Source of the DNA: Vagococcus carniphilus
Lineage (GTDB): Bacteria; Bacillota; Bacilli; Lactobacillales; Vagococcaceae
DNA length: 64,000 nucleotides
Assembly: GCF_014397115.1 (NCBI RefSeq)
Contig: NZ_CP060720.1
Coordinates: forward strand, 2,062,001 to 2,126,000
Reading direction: 5' to 3'
Below, in pieces: positions 58,489 through 64,000 of the stretch (position 1 is the stretch's first letter; every line of letters starts with the position of its first letter). The position numbers and the translations under genes were made by a program. Below the pieces are notes generated by a model that ran no database searches, had not been told where the DNA came from, and saw nothing but the letters and a program-made list of their open reading frames with translations.

Positions 58489-59142
58489 ATGAAAAAATCA
58501 TCAAGTAATAAAGAAGACTATCTAAAGGCTATTTACGAAAACAATGGCATTGATGAATTTGTCTCAAATAAAACATTATCAAATCACCTTGGCGTCTCTC
58601 CTGCTTCCGTTACCGAGATGGTTGAAAAATTACAAAATGACGGCTTAATCGAATATAAACCTTATACTGGCGTAAAACTTACGCAAGAGGGATTAGATCA
58701 AACAGCAACAATCATACGTAATCACCGAATCATTGAAACTTTTTTATACGAAAAGTTAGGTTACTCTCTTCATGACTTACATAACCTCTCAGAAGAACTT
58801 GAACATGTTAAAGATTCAATCTTCTTCACTAGACTTTATGAATTCCTAGGAAAGCCAGAAACTTGCCCTCATGGCGGCATTATACCAACAGAAGATGCTT
58901 TTATTGAAAAAGCAGTTAAACCAATTGCTGATTTTAATGAAGGCGAATCTCCTAAAATTCGTCGTGTTATGGATGATTCAAACATTTTGAATTACATGAG
59001 CTCTATCAATTTAAACGTTAATGACGTTATTCATATAACTGAAGTAGATTCATTTAACGAATTAATTTTATTTACTATTAACGAAAACGATTCCGTTCAC
59101 CACATCAGCTTTAAACAAGCTCATATTATTTTTTCATATTAA
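58489..59142 (+). CDS. DtxR-family metalloregulator (MntR/ScaR type)
   Basis: About 217 aa. The N-terminal winged helix (VSNKTLSNHLGVSPASVTEM, VEKLQNDGLIEY) is followed by a dimerisation/metal-binding domain (NHRIIETFLYEKLGYSLHD, EELEHVKD, ETCPHGG with the usual His, Glu, Asp and Cys ligands). An SH3/FeoA-like C-terminal domain ends the protein. ATG at 58489 is set by AGGAGG 7 nt upstream. The Mn/Zn ABC transporter at the right end of the window is a natural target, so manganese sensing is likely (inference). Confidence 0.9.
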   Translation: MKKSSSNKEDYLKAIYENNGIDEFVSNKTLSNHLGVSPASVTEMVEKLQNDGLIEYKPYTGVKLTQEGLDQTATIIRNHRIIETFLYEKLGYSLHDLHNLSEELEHVKDSIFFTRLYEFLGKPETCPHGGIIPTEDAFIEKAVKPIADFNEGESPKIRRVMDDSNILNYMSSINLNVNDVIHITEVDSFNELILFTINENDSVHHISFKQAHIIFSY

Positions 59143-59184
59143 AAAAGTTCGTAAAAAGACAATTGTCTTTCTACGAACTTTTTA
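59143..59184. terminator. Bidirectional terminator between mntR-like gene and rodA
   Basis: AAAAAGTTCGTA pairs with TACGAACTTTTT, with an inner AAAGAC/GTCTTT. Confidence 0.88.
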
Positions 59185-59187
59185 TTT

Positions 59188-60384
59188 TTAACCTTCATAT
59201 TTAAAATCAAGAGTTCCATATTCTTCTGGTTGATATTGATACCTCATTGACATAACCAAGCCAACACCAATCATATTACTAATTAAGGAAGATCCTCCCT
59301 GACTAATAAAAGGAAGTGGAATCCCTGTTAATGGAAGTAAACCAATATTAGCTCCTATATTTTCAAATACGTGGAATAAAATCATCATGATAACTCCTGT
59401 AGCGATATATGAGAAAAACTCATTGTTCGTATCAAAACAAACACGAATCATGCGGTAAATTAAAATAAAGTATAAGAAAATAACGAAACAACTTCCAATA
59501 AAACCAAAGTTTTCAGCAATTACTGAAAAAATCATATCTGATTCTCTAACTGGAACATAAACATCAGAAACATTAAAGCCTTTGCCTCCAACACCACCAG
59601 AACCAATTGCCTTAAGTGCTTGAGCTTGTTGATAAGAATTTCCCGTAGCATCATGGAAAGGATCAATCCAAGAATCAATACGAGCGAATTGATAACTTTT
59701 AAAACCTAGGCTATATAAAACTTCTCGTCCTGCATCTGTCGTTACCAAATAGAGAATACCTGCTCCAAGAAGCGTGAATGTCACAACAACTGGGATGATA
59801 ATTTTCCAAGAGATACCTGACATAATAAAAATTCCACCTAAAATGGCAATAAATACTAACATTGTTCCAAAATCATTTTGAAGTTTTAATAAAATACCAA
59901 CTGGAATGGTGGCAATAACTAATTTTAAAATTAACATACCGTCTGTCTTTAAAGTTCGTTGCCTATTTTTAATATTATGCGCTGTTACAATGTAAGCTAA
60001 AATCAATATGTATGCAATTTTCATCAATTCTGCTGGCTGGAAAGTCAAACTTCCAATTCTAAACCAGTTTTTTGAACCTGTACGTGTAGCAAGGTTAGCA
60101 TCATAATAGAACAAAAGTGCAGTCATAACTCCTAAACCAAACACGTAACCGATTGGTGTTAGTTTCCATACAACTTTTGGACTAAATTGCATAACAATAA
60201 AAATGAAAATGACACCAATTACATACCATAAACCTTGTTGTAGCATTTGGGAAACAATGTTAGTTCCTCCATCTTTATCTAGTGCTACATATAAAGATAT
60301 CATTCCAACAATTGACAATAAAAAGACCGGAAGTAATATCCCATAGTCAACTGATTTAATTTGTCTTTTATTTATTCTTTGCAT
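59188..60384 (-). CDS. rodA: RodA/FtsW/SpoVE-family peptidoglycan polymerase
   Basis: 398-aa SEDS glycosyltransferase with about ten membrane spans. Signature segments: ATRTGSKNWFRIGSLTFQPAEL (partial quote), KLQNDFGTMLVFIAILGG with the functional Asp, and LTGIPLPFISQGGSSLISNM. RodA is preferred over FtsW because of the shorter termini and the YKNRQRTLK-type loops, but SEDS paralogues are hard to tell apart. It polymerises lipid II for side-wall growth. No mre or pbp genes are next to it. Confidence 0.88.
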   Translation of the reverse strand: MQRINKRQIKSVDYGILLPVFLLSIVGMISLYVALDKDGGTNIVSQMLQQGLWYVIGVIFIFIVMQFSPKVVWKLTPIGYVFGLGVMTALLFYYDANLATRTGSKNWFRIGSLTFQPAELMKIAYILILAYIVTAHNIKNRQRTLKTDGMLILKLVIATIPVGILLKLQNDFGTMLVFIAILGGIFIMSGISWKIIIPVVVTFTLLGAGILYLVTTDAGREVLYSLGFKSYQFARIDSWIDPFHDATGNSYQQAQALKAIGSGGVGGKGFNVSDVYVPVRESDMIFSVIAENFGFIGSCFVIFLYFILIYRMIRVCFDTNNEFFSYIATGVIMMILFHVFENIGANIGLLPLTGIPLPFISQGGSSLISNMIGVGLVMSMRYQYQPEEYGTLDFKYEG

Positions 60385-60451
60385 ATTTCCTCTCTTTTCT
60401 TATGACGTTAGCAAAATATAACTAACATTATACTATCTTTTCATCATTATG

Positions 60452-60865
60452 CTAGTCTGAACTTTCATTATTAAATTCTTCTTGCGATGAATCTGACATC
60501 ATCTGATTGACTAGTTGATGTCTTAAATCAGACAACTCTAATTCTTTTTCTTTTAAGTCTGATTTTAACTGTTGAATCATTTCGTCTGTTTCAGAGTCCA
60601 TTTCCTCATTCGACTTATTTTTAAGCTCATAAACTTCTTGTTTTTGCTGTTTTATCATTTTATTTTTTTGCCAAATACTACTCATCATAACTATTAAAAC
60701 AATAAGGGCTCCTATTAAAACAGCTCCTATGATAATAACAACCAAAGGAAGTGAGATTTGTGTTACTAAAAAGTTCACTTCTATTTGTTGCGCGTTAATA
60801 ACTGAAAACAGTACAACAATAAAAGAAAGAATCAGAACAAAAAATAATTTTGTTGTCTTTTTCAC
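60452..60865 (-). CDS. LapA-family (DUF1049) membrane protein
   Basis: 137 aa. Two membrane spans at about residues 5-25 (LFFVLILSFIVVLFSVI) and 40-62 (LVVIIIGAVLIGALIVLIVM), the LapA_dom pattern, then a long charged coiled coil (about 68-120, KLKELEL-like heptads: SDLKEKELELSDLRHQL). The acidic tail ends NNESSD. Role in Gram-positives unknown. Between rodA and the SDR gene on the same strand, 13 bp after the SDR gene. Confidence 0.85.
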   Translation of the reverse strand: MKKTTKLFFVLILSFIVVLFSVINAQQIEVNFLVTQISLPLVVIIIGAVLIGALIVLIVMMSSIWQKNKMIKQQKQEVYELKNKSNEEMDSETDEMIQQLKSDLKEKELELSDLRHQLVNQMMSDSSQEEFNNESSD

Positions 60866-60878
60866 TGTTAATCATCTC

Positions 60879-61682
60879 CTATTTCTTATCAAAAAAATTT
60901 GTTGCTAAAAAATCTCCTATGTGTGGGAATAGCTGGTAAGCTTTACTTCCAATCTCCATCACAAACGGAGCATTTATTTCTCTTCTATATGTTCCCATGG
61001 ATGAAACAATCTTTTTTGCCAAAGATTCGGAATTTAAAACCCAACGACCTACAGAATCTAGATATGTACCATCTGGGTCTGCAATATCAAAAAAGGATGT
61101 TTTTATCGGTCCTGGATTGACTGTTGTCACCGAAATTCCTAATGGTTTCATCTCTAATCTTAAACTATTAGAAAAGCCAATCACAGCAAACTTTGTTGCT
61201 GCATAAATACTTGATTTAGGTGTCGCCATTTTACCGGCTTGTGACGCAATATTAATAATGTGTCCTTTATTTTTTTTAGCCATCATTAAACCTATTTTTT
61301 GAGTAACGTAAATTAAGCCTAAAACATTAACTTGAAACATATCTATCGTTTCGTTGAAATCAGAATCTAAAAATAACTCAAAATGTCCATATCCTGCACA
61401 ATTAACTAAAACATCAATTTCAGGATATCTGGTTTCTATTAAGTTTAACTTTCTTTCTACATCCTCAAAATTTGAAATATCTAAAGAAAAATAGTCACAA
61501 GGTAATTGAGAAAGGTTTGAACATTCTTTAGTAATCTCTATTAATTTCTCTTCTCTTCTAGCACAAAGTATAACTTGTGCTCCGCCTCTTGCAGATTCAT
61601 AAGCTATCTGTTCACCTAAGCCACTAGAAGCACCTGTTATAAGAACTGTTTTACCTTTTAAATCACTAAACACTTTTTTCAT
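60879..61682 (-). CDS. SDR-family oxidoreductase (YqjQ/DltE-like)
   Basis: 267-aa NAD(P)-dependent short-chain dehydrogenase. Cofactor loop VLITGASSGLGEQIAYES, VNCAGYGHFE, catalytic Ser in NIASQAGKM, and Tyr/Lys in SIYAATKFAVIGF. The substrate is unknown. It is 11 bp downstream of rnz; the same pairing (yqjQ near the RNase Z gene) occurs in Bacillus. GGAGG precedes the ATG. Confidence 0.9.
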   Translation of the reverse strand: MKKVFSDLKGKTVLITGASSGLGEQIAYESARGGAQVILCARREEKLIEITKECSNLSQLPCDYFSLDISNFEDVERKLNLIETRYPEIDVLVNCAGYGHFELFLDSDFNETIDMFQVNVLGLIYVTQKIGLMMAKKNKGHIINIASQAGKMATPKSSIYAATKFAVIGFSNSLRLEMKPLGISVTTVNPGPIKTSFFDIADPDGTYLDSVGRWVLNSESLAKKIVSSMGTYRREINAPFVMEIGSKAYQLFPHIGDFLATNFFDKK

Positions 61683-61693
61683 TTGATTCCTCC

Positions 61694-62626
61694 TTAATCT
61701 TTCTTTAAAGGAATATCGATAATATCAAAATCTCGCACAATTTTTGAATTAGGAAATACTTTTTGAGCCTCTTTTTCTAAATCAAAAACAGCTTTTCCTA
61801 AATATCTTGCACTAATGTGAGTTAATAGTAACTGCTTAACATTTGCTTCTTTTGCAATCTCGGCAGCTTGTGTTGAAGTTGAGTGATAGTAATTTTTTGC
61901 CATCTTACTTTCTTCATGATTGAAGGTGCTCTCATGTACTAAAACATCTGCATGTTGGGCTAATTTCAAACTGTTAGGATGGACACGTGTATCTCCTAAA
62001 ATAGTCACAATTCGACCTTGTCTTGATTCTCCAATAAATTCTTTACCATTAATTATACGCCCATCGGCCAATTCAACTGTTTCACCATTTTTTATTCGTT
62101 TATAAATAGGTCCTGCTGGAATATTTAACTCTTTTAGCTTTTCAACTTGCAGTTCACCTTGAAAGTCGGCTTCGACCACTCGATAACCATAACACTGAAT
62201 TCTATGATCTAATTCATCACAGTAAACTTTAAAACCATGGTCTTCAAAAATAAGTCCAGATTCTTCAATTTCAATAAATTTAAGTGGATACTTTACATGA
62301 GATTCTGATACTTTTAAACTTGTTAAAACAAAACTTTTAATTCCCTTAGGTCCATAAATTTCAAGAGGTGACTCTCCTCCTTGAAATGAGCGACTGCTCA
62401 ATAAACCAGGTAAACCAAAAATATGATCTCCATGTAAATGAGTGATAAAAATTTTTTCTATTTTTCTTGGACGAAGATTTGTATTCAATATTTGCTGCTG
62501 AGTTCCTTCACCGCAGTCAAATAGCCAAACGGCATTTCTTTCATCTAATAATTTTAATGCAATACTTGTCACATTACGTTGTTTGGATGGTACACCCGCA
62601 CCAGTTCCTAAAAATTGGATTTCCAT
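61694..62626 (-). CDS. rnz: Ribonuclease Z
   Basis: tRNA 3'-end endonuclease of the metallo-beta-lactamase fold, 310 aa. Starts [20 protein letters not shown]. Zinc motif [14 protein letters not shown] (HxHxDH). Further ligands in [11 protein letters not shown] and LVHESTF, and the final His in [14 protein letters not shown]-type ribosome binding site. First gene of rnz-SDR-lapA. Confidence 0.97.
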   Translation of the reverse strand: MEIQFLGTGAGVPSKQRNVTSIALKLLDERNAVWLFDCGEGTQQQILNTNLRPRKIEKIFITHLHGDHIFGLPGLLSSRSFQGGESPLEIYGPKGIKSFVLTSLKVSESHVKYPLKFIEIEESGLIFEDHGFKVYCDELDHRIQCYGYRVVEADFQGELQVEKLKELNIPAGPIYKRIKNGETVELADGRIINGKEFIGESRQGRIVTILGDTRVHPNSLKLAQHADVLVHESTFNHEESKMAKNYYHSTSTQAAEIAKEANVKQLLLTHISARYLGKAVFDLEKEAQKVFPNSKIVRDFDIIDIPLKKD

Positions 62627-62738
62627 ATTGTTCCTACTTTTCTATCAAATTTTACTATATATATTACTAAAGTTATCTTTTTATCATCAAGACTCCCACC
62701 TATTGTATCAAGCTTTTGTCTTCTTTTAAAATAAAACA

Positions 62739-62782
62739 TAAAAAAAGTTGAGATTTTTTTAATTTCTCAACTTTTTTATGTT
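62739..62782. terminator. Terminator after the metal-binding lipoprotein gene
   Basis: AAAAAAGTTGAGA pairs with TCTCAACTTTTTT across a short AT-rich loop. Confidence 0.82.
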
Positions 62783-62783
62783 T

Positions 62784-63728
62784 TTATTTCATCAAACCAT
62801 CATGTATTTTATCTAAATTCCAAGTCATCATAGTAAGATACGTATCTCCTTTTTCACCTTCCTTAGCTAAGGAATCCGTAAAGATAGTATCATAAATCGG
62901 TAACTTAGTTTCTCTTGAAACAGACTCCATACTTCTTGGATCAACACTTTGTTCTACGAATAAAGAAGAAACATTTGATTTTTTAATCTTGTCGATAATT
63001 TGACTCATTTGTTCTGGTGTTCCTTGACTTTCAGTGTTAATTTCCCAGATGTAAGCTGCTTGAATACCATATGCGTCAGAAAAATACTTAAATGCTCCTT
63101 CACTTGTTACAAGTAAGTTTTTATCTTTAGGAATTTCTTTATAACGTTCTACATTATCTTTATGAAGTTTTTCTAGTTCACTAATATAAGACTCAGCATT
63201 TTTTTCATAGAAATCTTTATTTTTCTCATCTTTTTCAACTAAAACATCTTTAATATTTTCCACATATTTTATTCCATTTTCTAAAGACAACCAAGCATGC
63301 GGGTCTTGCTCACTTTCTTGACCTTTACTAGTTAAGTACATTGGTTTAACATCTTTACTTGTCACAAAATAATCTTTATTTTCCTCTTTTTTAGATGTTT
63401 TCATTAGTTTCATAAACCAACCGTCTCCACCAGTTTCTAAATTCAATCCGTTATAAAAGATAACATCTGCATCTGTTGCTTTGGCAATATCTTCTGGTAA
63501 CGGTTCAAATTCATGTGGATCTGTCCCTCTAGGAACAATACTGTGGATATCTACTTTGTCTTTTCCGACTTGTTCTGTCATATCTGCTAAAATTGAGTTG
63601 GTTGCAACAACCTGTAATTTCTCATTCTTATCTTCTTTTTTAGCTTCTTCTCCTTTTCCACAAGCTGCTAATGCAAAAATTCCTAATACTGATACTAAAC
63701 TAACTAATACTATTTTAAATTTCTTCAA
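62784..63728 (-). CDS. Mn/Zn ABC transporter substrate-binding lipoprotein
   Basis: About 314 aa, cluster A-I (PsaA/ScaA/MtsA) type. Signal peptide with lipobox ALAAC. The metal ligands typical of Mn binders are visible: His in PRGTDPHEFEPLP, His in SEQDPHAWLSLE, Glu in IWEINTESQGTPEQM, and Asp in LPIYDTIFTDSLA. The TTG start lies 9 nt after GAGG and overlaps the permease gene by 14 bp; an upstream ATG at 63788 would place 20 odd residues before the signal peptide. Probably imports Mn2+ under the DtxR-family regulator at 58.5 kb. Confidence 0.93.
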   Translation of the reverse strand: MKKFKIVLVSLVSVLGIFALAACGKGEEAKKEDKNEKLQVVATNSILADMTEQVGKDKVDIHSIVPRGTDPHEFEPLPEDIAKATDADVIFYNGLNLETGGDGWFMKLMKTSKKEENKDYFVTSKDVKPMYLTSKGQESEQDPHAWLSLENGIKYVENIKDVLVEKDEKNKDFYEKNAESYISELEKLHKDNVERYKEIPKDKNLLVTSEGAFKYFSDAYGIQAAYIWEINTESQGTPEQMSQIIDKIKKSNVSSLFVEQSVDPRSMESVSRETKLPIYDTIFTDSLAKEGEKGDTYLTMMTWNLDKIHDGLMK

Positions 63729-64000
63729 TTGCCATAACCTCTTTCTTTTTAAATACGATTCCTTGTTTTGGTGAAAAAATAAATGCAATAATAAAGAATA
63801 CTGCTGTTGTTAAGACGATAGTTGCTCCAGAGGCTAAGTTATATGAATAACTAAAGAATAAACCTACAACAGCACTTATTCCTCCAATTAAGCTTGATAT
63901 AAAAATCATCACTGACAACTTATCTGTCAGTAAATAAGCTGTAGCAGCTGGCGTCACTAACATTGCTACTACTAAAACAGTCCCTACTGTTTGAAGTGAA
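63715..64000 (-). CDS. Metal ABC transporter permease (partial)
   Basis: C-terminal part only; the gene runs off the right edge. The frame stays open to the end of the window (SLQTVGTVLVVAMLVTPAAT), matching the ABC-3 family of Mn/Zn/Fe permeases. At least three membrane spans are visible, then a short cytosolic tail (FKKKEVMAIEEI). It overlaps the start of the binding-protein gene by 14 bp, so the two are translationally coupled. Confidence 0.92.
   Translation of the reverse strand, partial: SLQTVGTVLVVAMLVTPAATAYLLTDKLSVMIFISSLIGGISAVVGLFFSYSYNLASGATIVLTTAVFFIIAFIFSPKQGIVFKKKEVMAIEEI

Overview
The window is AT-rich chromosomal DNA from a low-GC Gram-positive of the order Lactobacillales, most like a Vagococcus/Enterococcus relative. 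Signs are strong AGGAGG ribosome binding sites, TTG and GTG starts, the HMG-CoA synthase/reductase mevalonate pair, Lactobacillales-type PDH, MntR-like and DexB-like proteins, a small SRP RNA next to tadA, and no sporulation or sigma-B features. The genus is inferred. I see no insertion sequence, prophage, CRISPR array, tRNA or rRNA gene. The content is mostly core metabolism with scattered regulatory and uncharacterised genes.

Layout. 1-4.75 kb: a GntR/LacI-type repressor (cut by the left edge) diverging from a GH125 + GH38 alpha-mannosidase operon, with three identical 12-bp palindromes between them. 4.8-9.6 kb: a pRiA4b-domain protein, transketolase, and an SOS cluster (DUF896 protein, lexA, and a 69-aa membrane protein with two LexA boxes on its promoter). 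9.8-15.8 kb: Na+/H+ antiporter, M42 peptidase, ribosomal protein L25 behind a structured RNA leader, then mvaS-mvaA. 15.9-19.1 kb: a YknXYZ/MacAB-like ABC exporter. 19.1-21 kb: an unlisted 33-aa membrane peptide with its own structured leader, then a DUF1846 protein. 21.2-27.2 kb: Xaa-Pro aminopeptidase, the threonine-to-glycine pair tdh/kbl under a cre site, and pyrG with a CTP-sensing attenuator. 27.3-33 kb: a GNAT acetyltransferase and the pdhABCD operon. 33.4-37.1 kb: the Mg2+ ATPase mgtA under an M-box riboswitch, and a degenerate ThiD-like protein. 37.1-44.6 kb: a small acidic protein, the thiolase of the mevalonate pathway, and an isomalto-oligosaccharide ABC importer/DexB glucosidase operon with its LacI regulator. 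44.8-50.4 kb: a TetR regulator with a DUF5692-like membrane protein, a cupin, deoxynucleoside kinase, SRP RNA, tadA, a PucR-type regulator and a YugP-type zinc protease. 50.7-53.4 kb: an Mga-like regulator paired with a membrane diguanylate cyclase. 53.4-58.3 kb: pyruvate:flavodoxin oxidoreductase, flavodoxin, a short GcvH-like lipoyl protein and an ArsC-family protein. 58.5-64 kb: an MntR-like regulator, RodA, LapA-type protein, SDR, RNase Z, and the start of a Mn/Zn ABC transporter cut by the right edge.

How the parts fit. Pyruvate can be turned into acetyl-CoA by two routes (PDH, and NifJ with flavodoxin). Acetyl-CoA then feeds the thiolase-MvaS-MvaA steps of isoprenoid synthesis, here as separate genes rather than the enterococcal thiolase/reductase fusion. 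Two glycan-use modules (alpha-mannosides, alpha-1,6-glucosides) have local repressors with visible operators. Several genes carry readable RNA or DNA control elements: the M-box, the pyrG attenuator, LexA boxes and cre sites.

The least explained elements are the SOS-controlled membrane protein, the L25 leader RNA, the 33-aa peptide with a hairpin leader, the TetR/DUF5692 pair with repeated half-sites, and the Mga-like/GGDEF pair.
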